A stretch of DNA of 64,000 bases from Daphnia pulex (GCF_021134715.1 NC_060026.1:372001-436000); one strand, 5' to 3'; counted from the first letter of the stretch, positions 34,883 to 47,434 are shown. Translations and numbers: made by a program. Notes: generated by a model not told the origin, from the letters alone.

Positions 34883-36290
34883 CTTAAGTGTGTGTATGTA
34901 TGTATAATGTGTGTGATTGTAAAATGTGGTGGAATTGTGGGTGGAGGTGGGACAATAAAGCAATTCCAATTTATCTTGTTATTCAACGTTGTACTTGTAT
35001 TTCCAATTGGTATTACAATAAATATTTCACACTTAGCTGAAATTTCAGTTACTTATATTTAGCGTAATTGTTGAGATGGTCCACAGGTTTAGAAGTCTTG
35101 ATTTATAAAATGATTGATGTTCTTATTAACCATATTGAAACCAGTTTCACCCAGTACTTGGTTTCAAAAATATATCTTACACCAGTTAACACAAATCAAA
35201 ACAGTCTACACCATTAAATTTAACTGGTACAAACTTGAATTCAAGAAAAAATTTAGTCAAGAAAAACCATCTGTCACACATTGCAACAGTACTAAAAACA
35301 GGTAAATACAGATCTTCCTCCAAATCCACTCCATCTAGAAAAAGAAAAACTGTTAATGGTGTACTTCAATTTCTAGTAGTCTTCTATCATAACAGAGATT
35401 AAATAACTATACTTAGTAAAAAAACTGTTCATCTAAAAACAAAAACAGCACAGATTTGTTTACAACAAATCATAGACAGATAATAACAAGTTCCTATCGA
35501 TAATCACTGTTGGTGCACATCCAAGCTTCAAGTTTCTGATACAACATCAGTAGTGTTTAAGACAATCAAAGGAAAAATGCAAATATATCACATTCATCTC
35601 GATAGTGAAGTTATTTTTGAAGGTCCTTAAAAAAAGTTCCCAAATAGTTTGTTCATGGAAATTTGCTATTAAAATACAGCAATCACATTGCGACTAATAG
35701 TAATTTGACTAATTCTTTGGGTTTAAGGCTTTAAGCCTAGGCCAGAAGGAAAAAAATTTGCGCCATCGTCAGTTATTACCTCGTGGAAAAAAACGAAAAA
35801 TCCTAAAATATGTTGAGAACGGCGACAGGCGACACGTCAATCCACAATTTGTAACGTCGTCGCCATTTTGAAAGGCTCTACGGAGGGGAAGGGGCACCGT
35901 TGCGACATCATAAAAATTGCGATCAAAGGGCGAAAGGCGAATGCAAAATCGGTAAAATAAAACAATTTTAGCAGGTTGTGATTGTGAATGAAAATTTGGC
36001 TGAGGATAATCTACGAAAAAGAACAATTTGAGATTGAAACTGGATCTGTTCTTCGGAAATATCAGGCATCGCTCTTATTTCTTATCGCAGAATAAGTAGT
36101 TTTTTTTCCTAAAGTATTACCGAAATAATGACTTACTCGGTTAGATAAATCTATTGCATCTCCGACTAGCACGAAATCGTCTTCATCCGCACATCAATTT
36201 ACTATTCAACGCAATCTCCTTTTCAGTAGAGAAATTGTTGCCTGGCAACGGGAAAGAGGAGCACTGTTCGACGCATCCGTATTTCCTCCC
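34883..36290. other. Spacer, no gene recognised
   Basis: AT-rich. The reverse frame at 35769-36026 has no motif or splice support. Nothing else is supported. Confidence 0.4.
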
Positions 36291-36338
36291 AACGGTTTCT
36301 TAGTTTTTTTCTAATGGACATTTTCGAATAATCCATCT
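36291..36338. repeat. Direct repeat, copy 1 (shared with 39653-39700)
   Basis: ACGGTTTCTTAGTTTTTTTC followed by TAATGGACATTTTC and AATAAT matches 39653-39700 with a few differences. On the reverse strand both copies end an open frame with the same LFENVH-stop. Confidence 0.55.
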
Positions 36339-36720
36339 TCCATGATGTTAGGGGGAAGATAAACTGGTGACACATTCCAGTTACCACAATGGTCGAGAGC
36401 CAGAGACGATGAAGAGTTCTCGATGGTTGTTATCGCCTCAGCAATCCGGCGCTCCTGGCTGTTGAGAGCGGTTTCCGCCGCCGTCACCCATTTTATTTAG
36501 CTGCATGCTAACCACCAGAGACAAATACTCTCGCCACAATAGTCTGTTAGATGAATTATCAGGTCAAAAACTGCTACATTCCTAATGAAGCGATGAATGT
36601 TTCGTTCGTTTACCTCAATCGCTGCTCTACGTCCCAGGGTGAACGAATGGGACTCGACTGATGCCAACGGTTCAATGCCGTTGTGGTAGACTCGGCCATC
36701 ACATCTGAGAGATAAGTTCA
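36311..36720 (-). other. Possible exons of an unrecognised gene, probably decayed
   Basis: On the reverse strand an open segment of 58 codons (36311-36487) reads TAAETALNSQERRIAEAI and ends ...EDGLFENVH-stop. Upstream, 36610-36706 reads CDGRVYHNGIEPLASVES and ends in a GTAAAC donor after an acceptor-like CTCAG. The piece between them (near 36540) ends in stops in all likely joins. It shares its tail with 39676. No family is recognised. Confidence 0.35.
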
Positions 36721-37789
36721 ATAAGTAAAATTAATAAAAAATGAAAAATGTCCAACAGAGACGAATGTTACCAGTGTCTGTATCGAAATTCATTGTCTTG
36801 ATCTTCTAGAAGACAAAACGGGCGATAACATTGCGAAATTAAAATGTTGAGAGGGCTCGAGGTTACCAATTACTATAATTCACCTGAGCAGTTGAGCATT
36901 CTCTAACACCAATTTGATGAAGTCCACGTTCAGTGAATTTAGTTTCTGCTATTGCCTGAGTAGAGACAACTTTTATCTTCCCTATTCAGTTACCAGAATT
37001 GTGTGGAGTCGAATCAACCTCTTCGGGCTCCATTTTGCTTGGCAGGATTGATCTTTCAGAGGAGTCAAACTCATTGAGAGGAACTTAATTGAGCTGAGAA
37101 GAAAAGATTTCGTAAAATCATTAAATCACAATTTAAGTTGATTCAAGGGAACAACTTACTAAAATGTCTTCTGGTGCTTTGTTTCTCCTCCTGTTCTATG
37201 GTTTAGAAATAAAATGGGAAAAGCAATTCAGATAGAATGAATGTGATGGCTGTTTTAACAAGTGGTTCATTTCCCTTTATAAACACCAATGAGCTCAAAA
37301 TTAAGGTCCATTCTGAGTTTCTGGCACCCACTCGAACAGCTATAGATCCTGGCGCATTGCACATTTTATCGCAAACTAGAATATTACCATTTAGCTGTCA
37401 CAGTCTCACAGATGTTCCATCTTGCTCACAAATCGGGTGAAATGACAAAGACACAAATGATGACGTTGTTGCTTCTGCTTCTTAGTCCTTATTCGGTTGT
37501 TGAAAGAGCAGACGAAATTTCAATGTTTACCAATTATTAATCGATTATCAAATCGATGGAGAACTAAATATCGATACAATGTTGTTCCTAGTCAAATTAG
37601 ACAATTCGTTAGGAATGGAGATTGTGGGAATCAGGTATATTTAGAGCTCAATGATTTCTAGTTAGATATAGTATTTATTTATCAACATTGATCAACATCG
37701 ACATTTGATCAATCCATGTGAATAGAAAAACCAACAAACATAAACGACCCATTTTTGACACTTGATTCAATTTTGACACTTTTGACTAG
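36721..37789. other. Spacer, no gene recognised
   Basis: A reverse-strand segment at about 36885-37040 has protein-like readings (MEPEEVDSTPHNS, and KFTERGLHQIGVREC before a GTGAAT donor) separated by a stop, perhaps 5' remains of the unit at 36311-36720. The plus frame at 37237-37440 has no support. Confidence 0.35.
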
Positions 37790-38133
37790 GCCAACGACAT
37801 CGCCACCGTCGTACTGGACTTTCTCCCGTGGTTGATTTCCAGGACTGTTGCACCTACTGGTCTGCCAATGCAGACCCCGACCGACACGTGATGCCATTAT
37901 GTTGGGATGGGGAATTATATAGTTGCCATGGAAGAATGAAAATACCAAATCATTATTGATTTAACCTACTTTCCATTATTGAATTCCAGATCCACTTCCC
38001 CCTTCAAAGTTTTGCAACAAGCCAAAGTTGCGATTTTGTCAACCACTGACTACAGGTCGGACGACACCTTTGGCAAATATGTGACGGCCGCAACCACCTT
38101 TTTTATAATAATAACAAATTCTCCTGCACAGTA
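37790..38133 (+). pseudogene. SPH pseudogene fragment (copy 5)
   Basis: Two exons survive. From 37790 the ANDIA segment after an AG acceptor equals SPH exon 5 (NADPDR...GWG), with frameshifts. From 37990 the exon 6 equivalent reads VLQQAKVAI onward to FGKYVTAATT and ends at SCTV-like sequence with a GTAAGT donor. No exons with the triad His or Ser positions remain. Confidence 0.75.
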
Positions 38134-38572
38134 AGTAAAGTCTGTCTTCGCCATCATATGATCTGAAATTTAAATAAGCCGCTATAAAAATGATTGGCTG
38201 ACGTCAGCGCCCCAGTCGTCATCTTCCCGACACCAGCCAACTGAGCCAAGCAACCAGCTTGGCTACTAAAGCGTCTGTAATTGTAAACAATTTGGTAAAA
38301 ATCAAATAATCAGCGAGAACAGAAAAAACAAATAATTTGAACTTGATATTTATAGATTCTAATTCAATTAAACGTCGCCCGGAAATATAAAATAAAATTT
38401 AAATTGATATAAATTAAAAATGAAATAAAATTATTTTAAAATCAGAAAAGGAACAGAAAAAAGTTTAAATATGAACACTAAATAGCAAGGAGAGGGAGCA
38501 CATCCGCCGCTGTGTGTGTGTACTACTTGTTTTTACCAAATATTCTATAATTGATATAACAATTTTAACAAT
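38134..38572. other. Spacer, no gene recognised
   Basis: Very AT-rich, with a short GT run near 38511. Nothing supported. Confidence 0.45.
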
Positions 38573-39165
38573 GGAGTTAGATGGGCACACCGGGGAGGCT
38601 AGCGCCCGGCCATAGCAAGATATACGGATCTGAAACTAGCACAAATAATCCCTCACATACACGCATTTCACAAGTTGTTGCCCACATGATACACCGGGCG
38701 GTGTATGACAAGGACAACATTGTTGGATTCCAGCGGAAGCAATGCGCATTATGATCACTGAAGAATATTCGACTAGACGTATAGAGCAAGCACCCACTTG
38801 TATGCAACACATTCCCAATTCAACACGACGGAACAAGGCAATTAACCCAATGACTGCGCAACCAAGGGCCCTTTGCTCTGCCAGATATACAGCGCCAATT
38901 TCCCATTATTCCACATTTCATTTGCCTTTTGCGCCGACTGAGGAATATTGGACCGATCCCAATATCGACGAAAACCGTCCCCCAGCCAACCCTCCCGAGT
39001 TCCCTCTCCAGCAGCAAGTCACGGGGTCCATGTGACGCCACAGTGGCGCCATAGCGAGTGTACAACCAACCAACAAAGCTCACCACGGGGTTCGAACCCT
39101 GGTCCCAAGGTGCACCACTGCACCTACTCCTAAATGACGCCTTTTCCAATACACCAAATCGACCC
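38573..39165. mobile_element. GC-richer block, possible transposon fragment with tRNA-like B box
   Basis: About 600 bp is clearly more GC-rich than both flanks. It carries GGGTTCGAACCC (a Pol III B-box core, near 39091) and short palindromes such as CAGTGGTGCACC. Overlapping open frames on both strands have retroelement-like composition but no domain. I infer a tRNA-derived or other non-autonomous element; the borders are approximate. Confidence 0.35.
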
Positions 39166-39652
39166 CTTATGATAATTGGTAAAGTAAATCAATACTTTTT
39201 AATTTCAGTGAATGATGACCACACGAAATAGAATCCCGTTATCTTGTTGTGTCAATGATTTATGGATAGGCCTACGGGTAAAACTTTAACACACGTCGTG
39301 TAAGAAATGCGATTAATCTATCAATTTAAAAAGATTCAACCAAAAAGTCCAAACTGTACTGGTAATAGTCGATGACCGCCGACCCGACTCTTGTTCCAGG
39401 CAGTTTGTGCAACCAAAACTTTTTCTTTCCCTACTCTTTATTGAATTTTAATTCAAATTCTTTCAGTTTTTCCCTTGAATTCGATCTGTTTTCCCATTGC
39501 GTACTTTATTCTGCTGTTAAAATTTTGATGGTCACAGTTGGTTATTGGCTTATTGCCAACAGACTGCACATGGAACGAACAAAAATCAATATTAAAAATT
39601 TGAAACGGTTGCTTGCCACTTTAAGTTCACGCTAAATACCGGATCGGTATTT
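39166..39652. other. Spacer, no gene recognised
   Basis: AT-rich. The frame at 39372-39635 is F/L/N-rich and unsupported. Confidence 0.4.
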
Positions 39653-40066
39653 GCCAGCGGTTTCTTAATTTTTTTCTAATGGACATTTTCAAATAATTCA
39701 TCTCCCTCGAAATTAAAAGGTCTCTGTCATTCTCGTTTATAGGCGCAACGCTCTGAGAATCATCTGTGTTGTGCGCAAAACGGACCCGGTTTTCTAATGC
39801 ACGTTTCCAGGTTTACGATGGATTCGTCTAAAAATGGAATACAAAAGAATCAATTATTACTATTTTACAGTAGAGCGAAATTATATTTAATCACCAATTG
39901 TATAGAGTCTCGGATGTGGGCTGAATACTGAAAGCCGGTCGAGCTGTGGCGGATTACCGGAAGTCCGGAAGTACCATTAGAAGTCGGCAATAATAGGTGG
40001 TCCCGGTGTCAAAGTCGGGTAGATGGAAAGGATTAGGAGGATCGCAGAAGTTGTTGGAGTTCCCAT
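39653..40066 (-). other. Direct repeat copy 2 and possible decayed gene
   Basis: 39653-39700 repeats 36291-36338. The reverse strand opens with ATG at 40066, reads a signal-like MGTPTTSAILLILSIYPTLT and stops within 30 codons. An acceptor-bordered segment near 39757-39827 gives DESIVNLETCIRKPGPFC. The last frame ends GDELFENVH-stop at 39676, like the unit at 36311. It is probably a broken relative of that unit. Confidence 0.35.
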
Positions 40067-41945
40067 CTTAGAAACAGAAAATTATTGAAAACGGAAGGCA
40101 AGCAATATTAAGGCAGAAAATACTTCAGTAAATACGAGCAAGAACACCTTGATTAGGAGGGGCCTTACGTCGATTTTCTCACGCAAGATACAATACGCTT
40201 CGTCACATCTGAGACTGCAATTTTTTTTGAAATGTACGCTGAAAGAAAACGGAAATTCAGTCGACTGTTACTGAGCCCCGAAGGCCCTGCAACATGCGTG
40301 GAAATAAAGGTTTATTGACGTCATCGCTAGCAGCTTGCCATTTCAAAGGCAAAGCTGCAGAAAGAAAAATACCGTAACCAGGCAGATCGTACATGAGAGC
40401 AGCTTCATTAGCTCTTTTTAATCCATGTAATGGAGAAACAAAAACTTCGTCATTGTTTTCATCTCAACTTGTGCAACATTTCAACCCCAAGACGGTGCTG
40501 GCAGGCGAGTTAACTCTTGAATCTGTACTTTCCCTTATTCCTCTTTCAAGGTACAGTGAATTTAAATTAAATTTGTGTTATTAGCAGAGCATATTAAATA
40601 GATGTGATTCAATCAGAAAAAAATAGTAGTTAGCGAAGGAATGCGGAGTTGGGGTTTTACTTCAACAGGCCAAGGGGGATCATTTCCTTAAACAATTGTT
40701 GTACGTACAACACACTGAAAAAGAAAAGAACATGTTCTGCGATGCTATTTCTTCAACAACATTTACTAGCTAACCCAGAGCTAACCGCAAAATATTTTCC
40801 GATTTGAAGTTTACGGCCTTGTTGAGGAATCCTACAGCAAATTTCGGCATTTTAAAATCATCATTAAAAGATAGGATCACCTTCACATAAATGAAGATGG
40901 ATAGACTCCCCTTATTCTAGTATTACGCACTGAATTAAAAATCAGAACAGGGGATCTATTTCCAATGTCGAATACGCCACTTCGCGGCTTTCCCAGAAAA
41001 TCTGTTTAGGATAATTCCAAAACAAAATCATCGACATAAAAGCAAAAGACGAAATTTGATAAAACGCACTATAAGCTGAACCCACATTAAATCGAACATT
41101 GCATTTAGGCAGCTATACTCAAAGAATTAAAAGTTTCAAAGCAACCTACGGTAAATCTTTATGTAGGGAAGTTGTTATTTAAATTTTCCTCTGCATACGT
41201 AACATTCTCTCGAGTGACAAGCACAAGAAAATTCGCCTAAAGGGTTTTACAGCTTTCGTTTCTACGCATGTCGTTTTGGTATTTTCATTATTAGCCTTGC
41301 ACCTCTTAAACCTAAACCAGCATTCTAATAGTCGGTAAAACAAAGACGCTTAAAAGTAGTACCCATCAACAAAGCTCGATAGTTTTCTCGTTCAAAATAC
41401 AAGAAGGGGAGGATGATGAAGCTTGATCACAACTTCTTTTACAATACTTAAGTAGACAGATCTTACCTAAAGCTGAATATTCATTCATGTCATTTATCTG
41501 AGGTAGGCTTTCTGGGTGGGCCGTGCAGCGGAATTGGTTACAGCTTCACACCATCGACCAACAATGGGTTAGAACTATATCTTTCGGGAAATTGAAATAA
41601 TTTTAACAATTAATTGAATAAATTATAACCTTAAATAAATACCTCTTCGTGTGACAAGAATGAAACTTTTGACAAATCGACCAAGAATCTTTTGTGTAGC
41701 ATATCTTTGTGGATCTTGCCTTTTAATCTGTTGAAGAAGGAAATGTTACAATTAGTTTATAAAATAATTTGAAACCTTCAGTTGTAGACTACATGTTTAA
41801 AATATGACGACTGACAATATAACAATGTAACTAATGCTGTGGCATTTCTGACACTGGCGAAGTATGACACACCATTTCGATTAAGGATATAATAAAGGTT
41901 CTTCAGAACTACGAATACCTCACACTATAGTGGCTGCTGGGTTTC
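40067..41945. other. Spacer, no gene recognised
   Basis: AT-rich with scattered short frames (for example 40393-40584) lacking motifs or splice support. Confidence 0.4.
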
Positions 41946-42659
41946 GAATCGACGCAAACAGGAAACACAAAATGACGGATTTCCAATAGCAATCGTGAAA
42001 ACCGAAACACAATAACTACTCCTATTTCCGTCAAAACAATAACGCGTTCTTCCCCGAGAACACGTTTTTCAGTCAAGGTTAAACACAGTTACTAAACTCT
42101 TGTACAATAAAAAACAGAGTGGAGCAACGAATGAAATCAACTGGGTGAATGGCGAAATGTTTTCATTCCGCTGCAAGAGGAAACCGATTTTACCGCGTAG
42201 CAATATCATCCGAATAATCGTGGTTAACTGGCACAGATAGCGACGAACGTGCGGTTATAGGAAGGATAGAACGCGGCTTGGAAAAATTAAACGGAAATCC
42301 AATAGAATCAATGTACTATTACCATGGTAACGACTTTTCCAACATCCGTCATGGATTCCGCGTTTTCCCCTACGAGCGCACTCGATGGTTAACTTCCTTC
42401 CGAAACCCCAAAAGTTTAATGTTACGCGGTTGACAATAATAACGGAAATTTTCACGTGCAGCACTCCTGGAAATCCTGTCGAGACGGCAAACAATGTTTG
42501 GGGGACGTAAAATGAGGCAACGCGCGTCATAAAAACTAATGGAAAATTGGGATGGGCATCATCGAACGTAAAAGAATAATTTGTAGAAACCTCCTGCAAT
42601 TACTAAATTGTGCTAAATAAATGCGGAGATCAACATCCTTGAACCTTTTCCATTTGTCG

Positions 42660-42710
42660 TCTTTAATTCTCATATAAAGACGGTCGATTCGAGAACTGAA
42701 TCCATCACAA
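42660..42710 (+). promoter_or_regulatory. TATA-box promoter of IL-17-like gene 1
   Basis: TATAAA at 42673-42678 lies about 100 bp before the start codon, inside a block (TCTCATATAAA..CGATTCGAGAACTGAATCC) nearly unchanged in front of gene 2. Confidence 0.6.
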
Positions 42711-42778
42711 CCACTTTGAACTCGGCTCATAGTTACTCCTCTGAATTAGTCCCAGAACTTTCAATCATTGACATGACG

Positions 42779-43246
42779 ATGAAAACTATCTTGCTGTTGG
42801 TTACGTTTTTCGTTTCCGCAGCTCATTGCCTGGTCCTACCAAGCACTGCCGCAACTGGTTCCGGTCAACTTGGACAGCCTGAAGAAGAAGACAACGTGGT
42901 CCAGTATCGCACCGTTTCCATCGTGGACGAACTGCAGGAACTCGGCCGACATTCCCAAACTGTTTGTTCTTTCAAAGTGGAAAACAAAACTGTAGAAAAC
43001 GACCATCCACTGGGAAATGTTGTCGTCACCATCGACGAAATCGTTTGCTCAGGAACCTGCAAAAATGAAAATTGTAGCGGGACAGGAGGTAGTTGCAAAC
43101 AGCTGATGACAACTCTACAGGTTTCCATTAGGAATCCGGCGACCGGTCTACCTGAAAAGATCATCTCCACTAACGTCGCAGCTGGATGTAGCTGCACACC
43201 ACAAGATACTGGAGCTCTGGGCGAGGACGTTTTAAGAGCGAGATGA
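42779..43246 (+). CDS. IL-17-like secreted cystine-knot cytokine, gene 1
   Basis: A single exon of 155 residues. MKTILLLVTFFVSAAHC is a signal peptide. The mature part has seven Cys in the order C, C-x3-C-x3-C, SC and a terminal GCSC. The layout fits IL-17: a segment with ENKTVENDHP before the first core Cys (IL-17 has a similar P/N-x-P stretch), then C-x3-C, then SCKQLMTTLQVSI (IL-17: S-V-x6-VLRR position) and a final AAGCSCTP that mirrors the VGCTCVxP ending. One clear N-glycosylation sequon (NKT) and a possible N-C-S are present. Invertebrate IL-17s signal in gut and immune defence; the role here is inferred. The start is the Met shared with gene 2; an in-frame Met two codons earlier is unique to this copy. 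AATAAA is at about 43391. Confidence 0.65.
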   Translation: MKTILLLVTFFVSAAHCLVLPSTAATGSGQLGQPEEEDNVVQYRTVSIVDELQELGRHSQTVCSFKVENKTVENDHPLGNVVVTIDEIVCSGTCKNENCSGTGGSCKQLMTTLQVSIRNPATGLPEKIISTNVAAGCSCTPQDTGALGEDVLRAR

Positions 43247-43850
43247 CCGATGGATCAAATTTTGTTGACGGTTCTGCTTCAAGTCGACATTAGTAATACA
43301 CTCAAAGTATTATTACGCAATAATGCCCTGTTGAAATAACTAAAAATGTACAAGTTTTCCTTTATGAAATGTAACAAACATTGATTAGCAAATAAACTAG
43401 TGTACCCATTGAATATCCAGTTGTGATCATTGATGTAAAGGTTGCTGAACTCGGAGAAAAGTGAGCACACAGTAGCTTCATACCTAGTTGATACACCAAG
43501 CCTATTATCATTTTCAAAAGTAGTCAAGCTCATCAAAATGTTATTTGTTAAAAAATGTTGGTATACCTCACAACAAAAGTTATTTAATAATTGCACTTGA
43601 AGCATGTTGAAGTTGTCCCATTGTTTAACGGTTTCTTGGAGTCAGCAAAAATACTGAAAGGACAACAACATACAAAGCTGCTATTAATTTATGGTTTATC
43701 TTAATTTATTACCTTGGCACACGTGACAAAGCTTTGATAAGAGGCAAAGTTTGGAATTAACTTTTCGTGGATATGGTGTATCTCTTAATCTCTTTCCTGT
43801 CAAATCCGAAGTTGTTTCAATGGACCAATTGTGCATGGAATATGTTGAAA

Positions 43851-45152
43851 AAAACAGAGATGTATTTATATCTTAGAACATTATAATCACTTTTGAAACA
43901 ATACTTATAGTTGTTGGATTTGCCCAACTGGAATCCAATTGAAAACAGGCAAAGCAAGGAAGGCTACCACAGAAAAAACTGTTTCTTAGGTGGTCAGGAT
44001 ATTATCATTATATAATCTGAATGGCTCACTACAATGACTACATCTATAGAAAGAGGCTAATAAGAGTTGCTGAGCTAAAAGCAATGTAAATTTTTACTTT
44101 CGAGTTTTTCGTCGACGGACGAAATCACACGAGTCATTAGTCACACCTTCACACTAATCGAATGAAGAATCGAGGAGGCGGGGTGGGGGCCGTGGCGTGG
44201 GGGTGGGGGGCTATTAAATATCGATACACTGTTTCAATATACAAAGTTTCAAATGTCGATTTGCTTCATTCTCATAATCAATTGAATCAATTCGATTGCT
44301 ACATTTACATAATGTTGAAAATAGTAGATGATCAACTTTATTTTGTTTTGGGTTTTGAAAAAAAAAAACAACACGAAAATGGCCGTGTCATGGCAGCACA
44401 CATGTAATTCAACGAAGATTCCAGTTTCATCGGTTTCATGCAAAGGGACATTGAACGCCCTTGCAGCTCTACATGTTCGTGTCATAAATAACAAAGTAAC
44501 AGCAACTCAAGTTTAATCTCCTTGAATTGTCTTTCTCCACTAATACCCTCGAACCCAACCATAATTGGCGTACAACCGTCTAAAAGCCCAAAAGGGAAAA
44601 TTTCCATATTTTAATCAAGTAACTAAATTGTCGCACTGTTGATCGCATTTGGAACTTAACCGATCGTATCGCCCAGTCTCTGCTGCCAAATTTCCAGTTA
44701 TTGTGAACGTGCTGAGCTCCATCTCCATGTTAGACAACTTTTCTCGACCGGAGAGTTATTTTGCATTTCTGTGGCGTTTTGCGTTTCTTTTTGGAGTTGC
44801 AAGTCCTCGAGCAATAATTGTGATTGCAACTTCCCTCAATGTCATTTGTGTTCGAGCGCTTCCATATTTGTTAAAGCAGAAGCACCATAATTAAACGAAT
44901 CCAGTTCTAGCGAAAGATCACGTTGATTTATATTCTCGGATTCAAAACAGCTCCTGTAACAAATTAAAATATTCCAGGGTTAATTTTCTTTTTAAATTTT
45001 AACAATATCAACAAACGTGATAACAATTTTAGCATATTGGCGATTCTTAAATCTTTAGGCTAATTTGCATGACGAAAATATTCTTTCGCTGGAAACCTTT
45101 AGCTTAGCATTCAAAAGAATCTCATTCGGCCAATAAAAATACACCACTAAAG
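43851..45152. other. Spacer, no gene recognised
   Basis: AT-rich, with a G-rich run near 44176-44210. The frames at 44162-44407 and 44649-44894 have no support. Confidence 0.4.
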
Positions 45153-45418
45153 GTAATGTATTTAAACAGGTGGATAACTTTTATCAACAACCAACAAGAA
45201 ATGAGACCCGAATCAACTCCCCGATTGAAGGGTATAATAGAAGGCCGAAACTTGATTTGCATTTCGCTCACGACGAAGCTCGACAGCCAAAAAGTCGCAA
45301 TTCAAGATCACGCGGGGAATTTGGCGGGTTCAATAATCGACGTTGGACTGAGGGTTCTCCTTATCACTCGGGTGACACCTCAAATCAGTATAACCTTGAA
45401 ATGCGTAATTTACATTGA
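45153..45418 (+). other. Possible coding remnant, Arg/Asn/Gly-rich
   Basis: An open frame without a start codon follows a possible acceptor (AACAG at 45168) and ends in TGA. It reads VDNFYQQPTRNETRINSPIE, then RNSRSRGEFGGFNNRRW, like the tail of an RNA-binding protein. It lies just upstream of the SPH copy 4 promoter. It may be the last exon of a displaced gene. Confidence 0.3.
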
Positions 45419-45499
45419 TTAGGTATTCTTTTTCATTTTCAAAAGGCGTTGGCTCAATCCAATGGAGTTTAACAAGTACGAATGATATGGGCGGTGCTT

Positions 45500-45600
45500 C
45501 TTCCCGGCGTCTTCAATCCCGCAATAAAAAGGAAGGCCAGCTCGACAGTGAATCACAAGTGTCGTCCAAGTGCACCTGCAACAACCATGGTAATATCGAT
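45500..45600 (+). promoter_or_regulatory. SPH copy 4 promoter block
   Basis: CCCGCAATAAAAAGGAAGGCC at about 45518-45538, then GTGAATCACAAGTGTCGTCC. A donor-like ATGGTAATATC near 45589 sits where copies 1 and 2 have AAGGTAATTAAAAG. Together with those copies it defines a conserved core promoter plus 5' UTR intron. Confidence 0.6.
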
Positions 45601-45760
45601 TTAAAACTTAGAAAATTTTTGATTTAGCAAGTAAATTGAATCCTAGTTATAATTACATTTTCAATGTCCTGCTGTTTCATTTCAATGACAATGGCTGATC
45701 ACAAAAGTTTTAGAGAATTAAAATCGTTAATTTAATTATTTCTTACATAATGTGATTTAG

Positions 45761-47434
45761 ATGGGCTACCAAAAAGGGAAAATCATCCTCTTCTTTGCGA
45801 CGGTGACTTTCCTGAGCTGCTGCAACCCTGCCGCTAGTTCCGTCCTTCCGCGTGTCACTCGAACAGATGACGCCATCATCGTTGATTGTAAATTACAAAT
45901 GATTTCTTTCTTTACAAATATTTGCTAAAAAATGTGACGAGTTGTTTAGTTGCTGATTCTCCCATTCAAAGCAAGAACTACAACGGAGAAACAATCATTC
46001 AGCTGCCAGGGTTCAATCCTTACGCAATCATGCAACAGAAGCCGCAGAAGGTTTTCTACGAAGGATGGCCTTTTTTCTTCGGATATCCTACTCCTACTGG
46101 CCCATCTACTAGGCAGTTTGAAGAAGTGCAACTACGGCAGCAGGTAGGAGTTGCCCCGGCCCCAACTACAACTAAAGCTCCAACTCCGGCTCCAACTCCA
46201 GCTCCAACTCCGGCCCCAACTCCGGCAACGTGCGGCCGTGGGCCAGCCAAATTTCCTGGAACACGGTCATTGATTAGCGGAAGGGTCACCACGGGCGCGG
46301 ACGTAACCAAAGCCAAAAATAATGCTTGGCCTTTCATGGCAAGTTTATTCATTCCTGTTAACTACTAAATAAATACTAAAATACTTTTTAATTAATTCGA
46401 TTACAGGTAACCCTTAAAAATAGTGCAGGTACATTGTTTTGTAGCGGTGCTTTGATTAGTGACACTAAAATCATCACAGCGGCTCAATGCTTTGAAAAGT
46501 AATAAGATTTTAAAATAATCACTCACCGTTTCATTTCAGCAAAGCAATTCTCTTTTTCTTGCATGCTTAAAGAATGTCTGCATTTGAAATGCAAGGTGTG
46601 ACCGTATTGATTGGCATGACGAGCCTAACAGACGTTCAGATGACGAGGAGAACGACTAAAATTATCCTTAACGGCAAATTTAATGCGTTTACCTACGTAA
46701 GTTGAGCCAAAAAACAATGGATTATCATTTCTTAATTTTACTTTTGAGATTAGGCCAATGATGTGGCCATCGTAACAATGGACTCGCCTGTGATTATATC
46801 CAATACTGTTCAACCTGTTTGTTTGGCAGCGGCTAATCCCAATCCCAACCCCGACCCCGACCAATATGCCGGCCAGGATGCCATCGTCTTGGGATGGGGA
46901 ACGGCAGGTATAACAAATAATCACCAACTGTTTGTCACTGAATGAACTAAGACAATTTAGCGTTTCTTTTTCCTTACTTTAATTTCCAGACATAACAAAA
47001 CCTAGTGCTACTTTGATGCAAGGTAAAGTTGGAATTGTGGCCAACTCTGAATGCAGGGTTGAGCCGGCGTTTGGCAAATATGTTTCCGACTCAACCATCT
47101 GTGTCGCTTCTACGACCGCCTTCAGCTGCGCAGTAAGAAATTAATTCTCTGTGAACCTTTTTAAAACTTTTCAACAAGACAATGAAATAAAAATGTTACG
47201 TAATTTTAGGGTGACGTCGGCGGTCCAGTAGTTATTCTTTCGGCGCCAGGGACTTGGACCTTGGTTGGAATCAACAGCTACACCAAGGGTGAGTATCTAA
47301 ATGTATACAAGGCATTTGGTTACAATCAATTAACGAGCCGTTTTTGTTGTTTAATGACAGCTGATTGCAGTGCTACTGGCCTTAAAACTGCTATTTCGGC
47401 TTTCAGGGCCTGGATTGATCTGTATAAGAATTAA
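45761..47434 (+). CDS. Secreted trypsin-like serine protease homologue, catalytically dead (SPH copy 4)
   Basis: Eight exons (45761-45887, 45950-46338, 46407-46498, 46573-46696, 46754-46907, 46990-47132, 47210-47288, 47361-47434) give 393 residues with every junction in phase. A signal peptide is followed by a Tyr/Pro/Gln pro-region, a PTPAPTP-type linker built from a 12-bp minisatellite (46184-46232), and the protease fold from about residue 130. Triad positions: AAQC (His to Gln), NDVAI (Asp kept) and GDVGGP (Ser to Val). It is therefore inactive, like copy 1 but with a different Ser replacement. Exon 2 ends in a GC-AG intron (ATG then GCAAGT) where copies 1 and 2 use GTGAG. A second small repeat (NPNPNPDPDP) sits in exon 5. 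AATAAA is at 47643. Role inferred as a non-enzymatic extracellular cofactor or binding protein. Confidence 0.88.
46184..46232 (+). repeat. In-frame 12-bp minisatellite in SPH copy 4
   Basis: Units of GCTCCAACTCCG and close variants are repeated about four times and encode the Pro/Thr/Ala linker. In-frame repeats like this readily change length between alleles. Confidence 0.75.

Larger units (their letters stand above)
41950..43850 (+). repeat. Segmental duplication, copy 1 (carries IL-17-like gene 1)
   Basis: The block matches about 48130-50050 in the same orientation, with small indels. Similarity covers roughly 800 bp upstream, the whole coding exon and several hundred bp downstream. Coding identity is very high. 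Confidence 0.8.

Noticed and set aside
39080-39120. tRNA-like T arm GGGTTCGAACCC
   Set aside because: No acceptor, D or anticodon stems can be paired around it, so not a tRNA gene; kept only as a clue to a mobile element.
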